Positions 28,901 to 36,813 of a stretch of DNA of 64,000 bases are shown in pieces. This DNA comes from Litchfieldella rifensis (lineage in GTDB: Bacteria; Pseudomonadota; Gammaproteobacteria; Pseudomonadales; Halomonadaceae), in assembly GCF_042646605.1 (NCBI RefSeq), contig NZ_JBHRUG010000027.1, positions 186,001 through 250,000 of the forward strand, in the 5' to 3' direction. A program made the position numbers and the translations under genes. Under the pieces are notes generated by a model that saw nothing but the letters and a program-made list of their open reading frames with translations, was not told the DNA's origin and ran no database searches. How positions within the stretch are numbered: position 1 is the first letter of the stretch; the number at the start of each line of letters is the position of its first letter.

Positions 28901-29864
28901 TGGGCAGCGCCAGCACATAGGTATCCGGCTCCACCCCGGTGCCGGCAAAGATGGTCAGGCCGGCGGCTGCCAGTGGTAGCACGAAGAAGCCGATGGCGAC
29001 CAGGTACAGCGGAAACAGCCAGCGTGCCCGGGTAGCGTCGTCACGATGGGTGTTCTCGACCACCGCGACATGGAATTGGCGTGGCAGACAGAAGATCGCC
29101 AGCATCGCCAGCAGCGTCTGGGCCCAGAAGCTGTGTCCGAAATCCTGCTCGGCGAGTTGACGCTGCAGCTCGAGTTGCTGGTCGGCGCGCCCCAGCAGGT
29201 CGCCCAGGCCATCGAACATGCCCCAGGTGACATAGGCGCCGAGTACCAGGAAGGCCAGCAGCTTGACCAGCGATTCGAAGGCGATGGCATGCACCAGGCC
29301 TTCGTGGTGTTCGGTGGCGTCGGTGTGACGGGTACCGAACAGGATCGCGAACAGCGCCATCACCGCGGCGACATAAAAAGCGGTATCGGCGAACAGAGGA
29401 GTTCGGGTCATATCCGAGGTGTTGGTGAGCACTGTGAAGGCCGCCGATACCGCCTTGAGCTGCAGGGCGATGTAGGGCAGGGTGCCGATCAACGCCACCA
29501 AGCTGGCGAAGGCGGCCAGCGACTGGGTCTTGCCATAGCGCGATGCAATGAAGTCGGCGATCGATGTCACGTTCTGGTGCTTGGCCACCCGGATCATCTT
29601 CGCCAGCACCGGCCAGAACAGCAGGAAGGTAAGGATCGGGCCGACGAAGATGCTGGCGAAAGACCACCCCGAGGTCGCCGCCTGGCCCACGGCGCCATAG
29701 AAGGTCCAGGAGGTGCAGTAGATGGCCAGTGCCAGACTGTAGATCACCGGCCGGCGCTGGGTAGCGCCATGCGCCTGGGCACGGCGGTCTCCGCGCCAGG
29801 CGATGGCGAACAGCACGGCGATGTAGGTCAACGAAATGGCGATCAAGAGCCAGCCAGCGAACAT
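25911..29864 (-). CDS. crbS: SLC5-like transporter/hybrid histidine kinase, CrbS (MxtR) homologue
   Basis: A 1317-residue inner-membrane sensor. Residues 1 to about 520 form a sodium/solute-symporter-like domain with roughly 13 helices. A STAC-type linker follows (near 550-610), then two PAS domains (about 640-750 and 770-890) and a coiled coil. The HisKA domain has H954 in AAASHDLLQPLN, and a HATPase domain (N-box NFLSNAIRY near 1065) comes next. A C-terminal receiver carries D1241 (ILADYHLD). Homologues (CrbS, MxtR) work with a LuxR-type regulator to switch on acs during acetate use. Convergent crbR and neighbouring actP fit this. Whether the symporter domain transports or only senses is not shown by sequence. 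Confidence 0.92.
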   Translation of the reverse strand: MFAGWLLIAISLTYIAVLFAIAWRGDRRAQAHGATQRRPVIYSLALAIYCTSWTFYGAVGQAATSGWSFASIFVGPILTFLLFWPVLAKMIRVAKHQNVTSIADFIASRYGKTQSLAAFASLVALIGTLPYIALQLKAVSAAFTVLTNTSDMTRTPLFADTAFYVAAVMALFAILFGTRHTDATEHHEGLVHAIAFESLVKLLAFLVLGAYVTWGMFDGLGDLLGRADQQLELQRQLAEQDFGHSFWAQTLLAMLAIFCLPRQFHVAVVENTHRDDATRARWLFPLYLVAIGFFVLPLAAAGLTIFAGTGVEPDTYVLALPMAADNELLTLLTFIGGFSAATGMVIVAAVAVSIMISNEIVIPLLFRLRWFDAKPRDYGRLVLRARRVTIVVILALAYGFYQLIAEYSTLASTGMLSFAAAAQFAPALLGGLYWKRGNRLGVIVGMNIGFAIWAYTLLLPALINAGMLPGNWLDGGPLGIAWLSPNQLFGLNIGDGFTHGVMLSLGLNLFCYIFVSQMTPQRVVERIQASLFVDSVETRQTSVNRPWTGATTVGDLKVLCERFLGASQVSRAFDDYARRTGKSLEDTARASIDVIQFTERFLASVLGASSARIVVNSALQGRGIGISDVISIVDEASQVLEFNRALLQATIENINQGISVVDQNLRLVVWNQRYLELFRFPDHLIRVGAPIDKIFRYNAHNGEYGPGDPEEHVDLLIDNIRQGQPHRYVRYRQDGSVLEVQGNPMPGGGFVYTYQDITQQKRIEEALIRSENNIRIYTDNVPALIAYFDKECRYLFTNRAYEQAFGVDRNAVIGERVESVMPTAIARERAPWMKRALDGERVSFEISLDDGEGGTRYMLVTYTPHFGDSGAILGFFALYQDITERRLAEIALKETNENLEERVRERTQALSEANAALRQENRVRAEAEQALRQAKQVAEDANASKTRFLAAASHDLLQPLNAARLFTSALSQDMDATDMRRTIGHIDNSLQAAEELLGTLLDISKLDAGALTPRRSHFALSEIFRPLRAEFEVMAEDRGLDLVVVATRCWVDSDAQMLRRIVQNFLSNAIRYTQQGQVLLGCRRHGQRLSIEVWDSGPGIHESKLSEIFQEFRRLDQASRHKESEKGLGLGLSIADRMSRVLDHPIRVRSWEGVGTMFSVSVPMVTPEAREQAAEDAPPRRAGNKLAGARIICIDNETLILEGMKAMLSGWGCEVFTATSIGGAKSVLRHLDSDPDAILADYHLDNEVTGLMALEALAERSEGAVPGIVITADRTEEVAEEIKRSGYQLLLKPVRPAALRALLTRTLQASRAMRQEG

Positions 29865-29963
29865 GCATACTCCCCCTCTGTGTGCGCCTATTCTAGGGCA
29901 ATGCAGGCCAGGAGGGCAGCCGGGCCACCATGGCGGGACAGCAACGGAGGCGAGCCCGACGGG

Positions 29964-30479
29964 TCACGGCGTGGGGCAAACTGCTTGAAACAGGGGATCG
30001 GAGGCCTCGACGCGACGCAGTTCCGAGACACGGGGGCGGCGCTCGTCGCCCATCAGCGGTAGCGTTTCCCGGGCCGTGCAGTTCATCAGGTGCGCTTGAT
30101 GCTTCACCACGTCGATGTATTCCTTCTCGAAGCGATACAGGATGAATTCGACCAGCCGTTCCTCATTGCCCTGCGTGGTCACTACGTTGTCCCGGTCGAC
30201 GACGCTGAAAGCAACGGTCAGGGGAAACAGATAGGTCCAGGGGCGCCAGAACATTCGCTCTTCCTCGGTGGATACCACCTTGGCCGATTCCGGCAATTGC
30301 TGCTGCTTGTAGTGAAACCATGAGTATTCGTGGTGTATCTGAAACGCGAGAATGCCCAGGCCACCGCATACCGGAATGATCCAGCGTGGCAACCGCTTGC
30401 CACTCAGGGAACGCAATAGCAGCCCCACTCCCGCCGCCGCCAGGCCGGCGAACAGTGCTGCAATCAGATGCCAAATCAT
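29964..30479 (-). CDS. Uncharacterised membrane-anchored protein in the acetate locus
   Basis: I do not recognise this 171-residue protein. It begins MIWHLIAALFAGLAAAGVGLLL, a clear membrane helix, followed after RSLSGKRLPR by a second one (WIIPVCGGLGILAFQI). A possible third hydrophobic stretch lies near WTYLFPLTVAFSVV. The C-terminal 90 residues are soluble and charged (ERLVEFILYRFEKEYIDVVKHQ) with two cysteines. ATG 30479 has AAGGG about 8 nt upstream; the frame is open to 30569 but the added segment is low-complexity. It lies between crbS and actP on the same strand, with gaps of about 100 nt each side, so a link to acetate uptake or sensing is a reasonable guess only. Confidence 0.7.
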   Translation of the reverse strand: MIWHLIAALFAGLAAAGVGLLLRSLSGKRLPRWIIPVCGGLGILAFQIHHEYSWFHYKQQQLPESAKVVSTEEERMFWRPWTYLFPLTVAFSVVDRDNVVTTQGNEERLVEFILYRFEKEYIDVVKHQAHLMNCTARETLPLMGDERRPRVSELRRVEASDPLFQAVCPTP

Positions 30480-30575
30480 GTGTCGCCCTTCTTCAATGAC
30501 ATCGGGCTTCCCGGTGGGAAGCCCGATTGGGTTCGATCCCGCGCCCGGGCCTGCCGGGCCGGGGATCATTATGAC

Positions 30576-32357
30576 TTAGTGGCTGATCGCACCGCCAGCA
30601 CCTTTCGGATAGCGCACGCTATCCACCAGATCCTGGATTTCCTGCGGCGGCTCTTCGGTGGCGCTCGAGACAGCGTAGGCCACGGCGAAGTTGATCAAGG
30701 CACCTACCGCGCCGATGGAGAGCGGTGAGATGCCGAGCACCCAGTTATCCGCGGTATCCGGCAGGTTGTTGGTACCCGGGATGAAGAACCAGCCCTTGTA
30801 GATGAAGATGTACACCAGGGTGAAGATCAGGCCGGCGAGCATGCCGGCGATGGCACCCTTGTTGTTGATGCGCTTGGAGAAGATCCCCATCATCAGGGCC
30901 GGGAACAGGGAAGCGGCGGCGATACCGAAGGCCAGCGCCACGACCTGGGCGGCGAATCCGGGCGGGTTGGCCCCAAGGTAGGTGGCCACGATGATAGCCA
31001 GGGACATCGACACCCGAGCGGCCAGGAGCTCGCCCTTCTCCGTGATATTGGGATTGATCGCCCCCTTGATCAGGTCATGACTGATGGCCGAGGAGATCGC
31101 CAGCAGCAGGCCGGCTGCGGTGGAGAGGGCCGCGGCCAAGCCACCAGCGGCAATCAGGCCGACCACCCAGCCGGGCAGGTTGGCGATCTCCGGGTTGGCC
31201 AGTACCAGGATGTCGTTGTTGACTTCCAGCTCGTTGCCTTCCCAACCGCGCTCGGAGAAATCGGCCGCACCATTATAGAGCTGGATGTTGCCATCGTTGT
31301 TCTTGTCCTCGAAGGTGATCAGGCCGGTCTCTTCCCAGGTCCGGATCCAGTCGGGTCGCTCTTCGTAGGCGATGGGGTTTGTTGCCGCTTCCTCGTAGTT
31401 CTCGACCTGGCCCGCCATGTCCGGATAGATGGTGGTGACCAGGTTCAGGCGCGCCATGGAAGCCACGGCCGGCGCGCTCAGATAGAGCAGGCCGATGAAC
31501 ACCAGGGCCCAACCTGCGGACCAGCGCGCGTCGGCCACCTTGGGTACCGTGAAGAAGCGGATGATGACGTGCGGCAGGCCGGCGGTACCGATCATCAGCG
31601 ACAACGTGAACAGCACCATGTTCAGCTTGTTGTCCACGTCCGCCGTGTACTCGTTGAAGCCCAGGGCGGTGACCACCTCGTTGAGCTTGGCCAGCAGCGG
31701 TACGCCCGATTCGCTATGTGTGCTGAACAGGCCGAACATGGGGATGGGGTTACTGGTAAGCTGCAGGGAAATGAAGATCGCGGGAATGGTGTAAGCCACG
31801 ATCAGTACGAGGTACTGGGCCACCTGGGTGTAGGTGATGCCCTTCATGCCCCCCAGCACCGCATAGAAGAACACCACGACGGCGGCGATGATCAGGCCCG
31901 TGGTCGCCTCGACTTCCAGGAAGCGCGAGAAGGCCACGCCGGCACCAGCCATCTGGCCGATAACATAGGTGACCGAAGCCACGATCAGGCAAATCACCGC
32001 CACCAGACGCGCCGACCTGCTGTAGAAACGGTCGCCGATGAATTCAGGCACGGTGAACTTGCCGAACTTGCGCAGGTAGGGGGCCAGTAGCAAGGCCAAT
32101 AGTACATAGCCACCTGTCCAGCCCATCAGGAAGGTGGAGTTGGCATAGCCTCCGGAGGCGATGAGACCCGCCATGGAAATGAACGATGCCGCGGACATCC
32201 AGTCAGCCCCGATCGCCATGCCGTTGGTGACCGGGTGAACGCCGCCACCGGCGACGTAGAAGTCCTTGGTGGAACCGGCCTTGGCCCAGATCGCGATGCC
32301 GATATAGAGGGCGAAGGAGGCTCCGACGAAGAGAACGTTGATCGCAAATTGACTCAT
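30576..32357 (-). CDS. actP: Cation/acetate symporter
   Basis: ActP is an SLC5-family sodium:solute symporter that takes up acetate and short carboxylates. The 593-residue protein starts with a membrane helix; DFYVAGGGVHPVTNGMAIGADWMSAASFISMAG and QMAGAGVAF match the acetate-permease group. Between helices, residues about 311-390 form a hydrophilic loop absent from E. coli ActP (549 aa). It contains DKNNDGNIQ, an EF-hand-like loop starting at D351. The C-terminus (GGAISH) is cytoplasmic. Six nt separate it from the DUF485 gene upstream, a conserved pair. Expected regulator is CrbS/CrbR. Confidence 0.93.
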   Translation of the reverse strand: MSQFAINVLFVGASFALYIGIAIWAKAGSTKDFYVAGGGVHPVTNGMAIGADWMSAASFISMAGLIASGGYANSTFLMGWTGGYVLLALLLAPYLRKFGKFTVPEFIGDRFYSRSARLVAVICLIVASVTYVIGQMAGAGVAFSRFLEVEATTGLIIAAVVVFFYAVLGGMKGITYTQVAQYLVLIVAYTIPAIFISLQLTSNPIPMFGLFSTHSESGVPLLAKLNEVVTALGFNEYTADVDNKLNMVLFTLSLMIGTAGLPHVIIRFFTVPKVADARWSAGWALVFIGLLYLSAPAVASMARLNLVTTIYPDMAGQVENYEEAATNPIAYEERPDWIRTWEETGLITFEDKNNDGNIQLYNGAADFSERGWEGNELEVNNDILVLANPEIANLPGWVVGLIAAGGLAAALSTAAGLLLAISSAISHDLIKGAINPNITEKGELLAARVSMSLAIIVATYLGANPPGFAAQVVALAFGIAAASLFPALMMGIFSKRINNKGAIAGMLAGLIFTLVYIFIYKGWFFIPGTNNLPDTADNWVLGISPLSIGAVGALINFAVAYAVSSATEEPPQEIQDLVDSVRYPKGAGGAISH

Positions 32358-32363
32358 GCTGGC

Positions 32364-32624
32364 TTACTCCTCAAGACCGAACTTCTTGTCGAGCCGATTC
32401 ATTTTCCAGGCATAGAAGAAAATGATGCCGATGAAGGTCAGGATGGATCCCTGCTGGGCGAACCAGAAGCCCAGATCCGTGCCACCGATGGGAATGCCGG
32501 ACAGCATTGGACGTAACAGAATGGCGAAGCCATAGGACACCAGTGCCCAGACAATCAGGCAGCCGGTGATCAGGCGGACATTCGCCTTCCAGTAAGCAGC
32601 GGCATTGGATTTATCGTCTGCCAT
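32364..32624 (-). CDS. yjcH: DUF485 membrane protein, ActP partner (YjcH-like)
   Basis: An 86-residue inner-membrane protein with two predicted helices (GCLIVWALVSYGFAILL and GSILTFIGIIFFYAWKMNRLD), the DUF485 pattern. In gammaproteobacteria this gene nearly always sits directly before actP, as here with a 6-nt gap. Its role is thought to be in assembly or function of the acetate symporter, but this is inferred from linkage. A GGAGAGCAAC stretch lies just before the ATG at 32624. It is the first gene of the leftward unit; upstream is the AT-rich region with GTCTAG repeats. Confidence 0.9.
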   Translation of the reverse strand: MADDKSNAAAYWKANVRLITGCLIVWALVSYGFAILLRPMLSGIPIGGTDLGFWFAQQGSILTFIGIIFFYAWKMNRLDKKFGLEE

Positions 32625-33295
32625 AGTGTTGCTCTCCGCTTGTTGTGATGTGAGGGAGTTGCACTGAGAGTTTAGTTGTTATCCCTTCGTCGAAGCATAT
32701 TATCGACGTGCGATTAGCCCCTATGAGTCAAGAGCAATATTGATCAACAAATGGAGAAATAAAATCCCATACTTTGGTATCATAAGGAAAAGTTGATGGA
32801 GTGGTCTGTAAATAAAGTTTTTTAAAAACAATGGGTTGTGAATTTTTCTTGCAGATAAGAGCAGCCTGGGTAGGCCAAGTATAGGACGATGGTCTAGGGC
32901 GGCAGCATATGGAACAATAGTCTAGTCCGCGTTGCCTAGAACGATAGTCTAGCTTTTGTCTTAAAACATTAGGTTGCTATTCTGGCGGAACCATTACGAT
33001 ACGAGTCGCCCTGTCAGGCCGTCGAGGTTTTTGATGCCGAGCGAATCATTTTGTCGGCTAATGGCAAGACGATTGCGCGATGCAGCCGTGTCGAGCCCGG
33101 AAGGCGCTGCCGTCATGCCTACCTTCACGAATAACACCGGCGACCATGGAATGTATCGGTATCAGCCAAGCATTCTTGGATGGGACGCTGGGTCAAAGAG
33201 CAGCAGCAGGGTGGTTCGGTAAAGAAAACACTGAATGTTCTGTCCGTTCGGCGCGGGGGCGGCGTAGGTTCGTTCAACATGACGAGGGCAGGCTC
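32625..33295. promoter_or_regulatory. 671-nt AT-rich divergent regulatory region, yjcH-actP versus cNMP/CBS gene
   Basis: No supported gene. Positions 32650-32970 are distinctly AT-rich compared with the rest of the window and probably hold promoters for both directions. Three copies of a 12-bp GTCTAG repeat lie at 32886-32952. Minor palindromes include TTGATCAA (about 32737-32744). From 33080 to 33295 the reading frame of the next gene is open, but lacks a ribosome-binding site and family similarity. Confidence 0.6.
32886..32952. repeat. Three direct repeats of ACRATRGTCTAG, candidate operator array
   Basis: ACGATGGTCTAG (32886-32897), ACAATAGTCTAG (32914-32925) and ACGATAGTCTAG (32941-32952) are near-identical 12-mers with start spacings of 28 and 27 bp. 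They lie about 262-328 bp upstream of yjcH and 344-410 bp upstream of the divergent gene. The regular spacing and conservation against an AT-rich background suggest binding sites for a regulator, CrbR being the obvious candidate. Confidence 0.7.
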
Positions 33296-35113
33296 ATGAT
33301 CGATGTCGATCTCACTCAACCCCCCTTCACGCTGCTCGACGAGGCTGGGCGGGAGCGTGTGCGCAGTGGCATCGATCTGGCCTACTTCGACAGCGACGAG
33401 ATCATCCTCGACGCAGGCCGGCCCGGCGAATTCGTCTTTCTGATCCACAAGGGCGAAGTCGCGGAGCTGGACACTACGCTGCCGAGTGCTCAGGCACGTA
33501 TCGGCCACTACACGGCGGGGGATCTGTTCGGGGCTATCAGCATCCTGAACGGCAAGAGCCGCTACCGTTTCAAGACCGAGCAGGAAAGCCTCTGCTACCT
33601 GATGCCCAAGGCGTTGTTCGAGCGCCTGTGCGACGACTATCCGGCCTTCGCTGAATTCTTCCGCCAGAGCCTGGCTCACAAGGCACGACTGCTGACCGAG
33701 CGGCGTGCCGCGGGAGGGGTGACCATGGCCGGCTTCATGCTGGCCAGAATCAGCGAGTGCATGCGTGAGCCGCTGCTGGTCGGCGAGACCACCAGCATTG
33801 CCGAGGCGGTCAATACGCTCAACGATAGCCATGCCGACAGCCTGCTGGTGGGCAGTGGCGAGCGTTACGGCATGGTGACCAAGACCGATCTGCTCAATGC
33901 CCTGATCGTGGAAGGGCTCGACCAGGCCAGTCGTGTCCTCGGTATTGCCCATTTCGAGCTGGTGACCGCCAGGCCCGACCAGTACCTGTTCGAAGCGCTG
34001 GTGCACATGACGCGCCACAAGGTGGCCAGGGTAGTGGTGGTAGAGGAGGGTAAACCGGTCGGTGTGGTCGAGCTGACCGACGTGCTCAGCTACTTCTCCA
34101 GCCGCAGTTACGTGGTCAGCCTGCAGGTGGAACAGGCCGATAGCCTCGATGAGCTGGTGAGGGCCAGTGCCCGCACACCGGAACTGGTGCAGGCGCTGAT
34201 GGCACAGGGAGTCAAGTTGCGCTTCGCCATGGGGCTGTTGGCGGCGCTCAATGGCCGCATCATGGCCAAGGCCTTCGGCTTTTTGGTCGATGCTCATCAC
34301 CTCGACCACAGTTGTCTGATGGTGATGGGCAGTGAGGGGCGCGGGGAGCAGATCCTCAAGACCGACCAGGACAACGGCCTGATCCTCGCCGACGATGCCG
34401 ATTGGCCGGATTGCCAGGCACAGATGCAACGGGTCACCGAAACCCTGATTCGCCTGGGCTATCCACCTTGCCCGGGAAATATCATGGTTTCCAATCCGGC
34501 CTGGGTGGGCAGTGAGTCGGAATGGCGCGGCAAGATCGCCCGCTGGGCCGGCAGGCGCGACGGCGACAGCCTGATGAACCTGGCGATCCTGCTCGACGCC
34601 CATGCGGTGACGGGTAACCCACGCTTGCTGGAGAGGCTGCGCGACGAACTGTTCGAGCGCTGTTCGCACGATGAGTTGCTGCTATCGCATTTCGCGCGTG
34701 CCGCGTTGCGCTTTTCCACGCCGCTGACCCTGTTCGGTTCGCTGAAGAAACCGCAGCACGGCATCGATATCAAGAAGGGCGCTATCTTTCCCATCGTCCA
34801 TGGAGTGCGCACCTTGGCGCTGGAACGGCGCATCCGGGCCACCTCGACACTGGAACGCCTCGATGCGCTGGCCGAGGAGGGGCGACTGGAGGAGCATTTT
34901 GCCGAGGATCTGGGCGAGGCGCTGTCACTGTTCACCGAGTTGCGTCTCAAGCAGCAACTGGCGCGTCTGGGTGGCGATGGGAAGGAACGCGATGCCAATC
35001 GTGTGGTGGTGCAGGAGTTGTCGTCACTCGAACGTGACCTGCTGCGCGAGGCACTGCATATCGTCAAGGATTTCAAGCAACGTCTTTCACACCGTTTTCA
35101 CCTCGAGTATTGA
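33296..35113 (+). CDS. cNMP-binding/CBS/DUF294 nucleotidyltransferase-like protein
   Basis: A 605-residue cytoplasmic protein with four parts. A cyclic-nucleotide-binding-like domain spans about 15-135 (GEFVFLIHKGEVAEL, AGDLFGAISIL). A pair of CBS motifs spans about 155-275 (SIAEAVNTLNDSHADSLLV and VARVVVVEEGKPVGVVELTDVL). A DUF294 nucleotidyltransferase domain shows GSEGRGEQILKTDQDNGLI near residue 345, and a DUF294_C helical tail ends the chain. The GS..R.EQ..KTDQDN motif is the GlnD-type nucleotidyltransferase signature. The substrate is unknown. Pseudomonads carry the same gene beside actP and an exonuclease, so it belongs to the acetate neighbourhood. ATG 33296 follows GAGGGCAGG. Confidence 0.88.
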   Translation: MIDVDLTQPPFTLLDEAGRERVRSGIDLAYFDSDEIILDAGRPGEFVFLIHKGEVAELDTTLPSAQARIGHYTAGDLFGAISILNGKSRYRFKTEQESLCYLMPKALFERLCDDYPAFAEFFRQSLAHKARLLTERRAAGGVTMAGFMLARISECMREPLLVGETTSIAEAVNTLNDSHADSLLVGSGERYGMVTKTDLLNALIVEGLDQASRVLGIAHFELVTARPDQYLFEALVHMTRHKVARVVVVEEGKPVGVVELTDVLSYFSSRSYVVSLQVEQADSLDELVRASARTPELVQALMAQGVKLRFAMGLLAALNGRIMAKAFGFLVDAHHLDHSCLMVMGSEGRGEQILKTDQDNGLILADDADWPDCQAQMQRVTETLIRLGYPPCPGNIMVSNPAWVGSESEWRGKIARWAGRRDGDSLMNLAILLDAHAVTGNPRLLERLRDELFERCSHDELLLSHFARAALRFSTPLTLFGSLKKPQHGIDIKKGAIFPIVHGVRTLALERRIRATSTLERLDALAEEGRLEEHFAEDLGEALSLFTELRLKQQLARLGGDGKERDANRVVVQELSSLERDLLREALHIVKDFKQRLSHRFHLEY

Positions 35114-35149
35114 CGACATGACGCGACCGGGCATGACAGGAGCATGGCG

Positions 35150-35767
35150 ATGTTGAGGACACTGAGGCGTGCCGCCGATCGCCGCCGCCAGGCTGGTGGC
35201 GACTATGGATGGTTGTTCAATCCCTATACGGGCGATGAACTGGTGGCCATCGGCTGCGCAACCACCGGGCTTGATCCGCGCAGCGCGGAATTGGTATCGA
35301 TGGCGGCGGTCAAGGTGCGTGGTGATCGCGTGCTGACCAGCGACTCCCTGGATCTGCGCTTGCAGCGCCCAGCGAGCCTGACCGGCGATTCGATCCGTAT
35401 CCATGGCCTGCGCGGTATCGACCTCGACGGCGGAGACTGTGTTGGCGACGCCTTGACCAAGCTGCTGGAATTCGTCGGCAACCGCCCCTTGCTGGGTTGG
35501 CACATCGATTTCGACCTTACGGTGATCAACCGCCACTTGCGGCCGTATGTGGGCTTCGATCTGCCCAATAGCGTGATCGATGTCGCACAACGCTATGCCC
35601 GTGGACTACGCCGTAACCACCCCGAGCTTGAAGCGTGTCCGGGGTTCGAAAGCGTGGCATCCGCCCTTCAGGTGCCGCTCATGGGGCGCCATACGGCGCT
35701 CGGGGACGCGGTCACCACCGCATTGATGTATGTGCGACTGCACAAGAGTGCGCAACGTGGAGGCTGA
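35150..35767 (+). CDS. DnaQ-like 3'-5' exonuclease family protein with altered Exo I motif
   Basis: A 205-residue DEDD-fold protein similar to the DNA polymerase III epsilon family. Exo II is clear (LLGWHIDFDLTVINRHL) and Exo III is clear (GRHTALGDAVTTALMY, H-x4-D). The Exo I block reads LVAIGCATTGLDP, where the family has DxETTGLDP: the metal-binding Asp and Glu are replaced by G35 and A37. As written the protein should be catalytically weak or dead. ATG 35150 has AGGAG at good spacing; an ATG six bases earlier is too close to it. It follows the cNMP/CBS gene by 36 nt, an arrangement conserved in relatives. Confidence 0.85.
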   Translation: MLRTLRRAADRRRQAGGDYGWLFNPYTGDELVAIGCATTGLDPRSAELVSMAAVKVRGDRVLTSDSLDLRLQRPASLTGDSIRIHGLRGIDLDGGDCVGDALTKLLEFVGNRPLLGWHIDFDLTVINRHLRPYVGFDLPNSVIDVAQRYARGLRRNHPELEACPGFESVASALQVPLMGRHTALGDAVTTALMYVRLHKSAQRGG

Positions 35768-35886
35768 GCCCTGAGCGACCCCTGCTGCTGGATGCTGCGC
35801 TCTCTGGTGATTCCGGGGGGTGATCGTCAGCGTCCCGCCGGCGGTGGTATGATGGGTGTCCATTTTCCGTCATTCTTCGTGTGATC

Positions 35887-36795
35887 ATGTCCGATGCCAT
35901 CATGACCCATGCCGCTTTTCAGCCCCGTCCCGATGAGGCGGGGCGTGATGCCACCGAGGTAGCATCCGCCAAGGAAAAGCGCGAATTCAATAAGCTGCAA
36001 AAGCGTTTGCGGCGCCAGGTCGGCAACGCGATCATCGATTACGGGATGATCCAGGATGGCGACAAGGTGATGGTGTGCCTGTCCGGTGGCAAGGACTCCT
36101 ATACCATGCTGGAGATCCTCAGGAGCCTGCAGCGCAATGCACCGGTGGCTTTCTCGCTGGTGGCGGTCAACCTCGACCAGAAGCAGCCGGGGTTCCCTGA
36201 GCATGTGCTGCCCGAGTATCTCGAGTCGATCGGTGTCGACTACCAGATCCTCGAACGCGATACCTATTCGGTGGTCAAGGAGAAGACGCCGGAAGGCAAG
36301 ACCACCTGCGCACTGTGCTCGCGCTTGCGGCGTGGCTCGCTGTACGGTTTCGCCGAGGAGATCGGTGCCACCAAGGTAGCGCTCGGCCATCACCGCGAAG
36401 ACATCCTCGAGACGCTGTTTCTCAACATGTTCTTCGGCGGCAGCCTCAAGGCGATGCCGCCCAAGCTGCTCTCCGACGATGGCAAGAATATCGTCATCCG
36501 TCCGCTGGCCTACTGCCGTGAGGCCGACATCGCCGAGTTCGCTCGGCAGATGCAATTCCCGATCATTCCCTGCAACCTATGCGGTTCGCAGCCCAACCTG
36601 CAGCGCCAGGTGGTCAAGGAGATGCTCGCCGAGTGGGAGGCCAAGCATCCCGGAAGACTGGAAACCATGTTCAAGGCGGTGACCAATGTGGCGCCCTCGC
36701 AACTCGCCGACCGCGAGCTGTTCGACTTCCAGGGGCTGGAAGTCAAGCAGGCGCGTCAGCGCGAAATGCGGATCGAGGCGTTCAACGAGCTGTAA
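35887..36795 (+). CDS. ttcA: tRNA 2-thiocytidine(32) synthetase TtcA
   Basis: TtcA is a [4Fe-4S] enzyme that thiolates C32 of some tRNAs. With ATG 35887 it has 302 residues. The PP-loop is SGGKDSYTML (near residue 64), and the two CxxC pairs that hold the cluster are CALC (near 142) and CNLC (near 235), as required by the family. GHHREDILETLFLNMFFGGSLKAMPPK is another conserved block. The start is not certain: ATG 35902 is also possible and neither has a strong ribosome-binding site. A TATGAT (35848-35853) may be its -10 box. It converges with the cbb3 assembly unit. Confidence 0.93.
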   Translation: MSDAIMTHAAFQPRPDEAGRDATEVASAKEKREFNKLQKRLRRQVGNAIIDYGMIQDGDKVMVCLSGGKDSYTMLEILRSLQRNAPVAFSLVAVNLDQKQPGFPEHVLPEYLESIGVDYQILERDTYSVVKEKTPEGKTTCALCSRLRRGSLYGFAEEIGATKVALGHHREDILETLFLNMFFGGSLKAMPPKLLSDDGKNIVIRPLAYCREADIAEFARQMQFPIIPCNLCGSQPNLQRQVVKEMLAEWEAKHPGRLETMFKAVTNVAPSQLADRELFDFQGLEVKQARQREMRIEAFNEL

Positions 36796-36813
36796 GTCAT
36801 AAGCTCGAAGCTG

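Noticed and set aside
32850..32900. Sigma54-type promoter reading toward yjcH (TGGCCTACCCAGGCTGC)
   Set aside because: The spacing between the GG and GC elements is one base off the required distance, so it does not meet the -24/-12 rule.
32974..33222. 82-codon frame in the actP divergent region
   Set aside because: TTG start, no ribosome-binding site, basic low-information peptide, and position inside a regulatory region.
33080..33295. N-terminal extension of the cNMP/CBS protein
   Set aside because: The added 72 residues resemble no domain, and ATG 33296 has a purine-rich site and gives the usual protein length.
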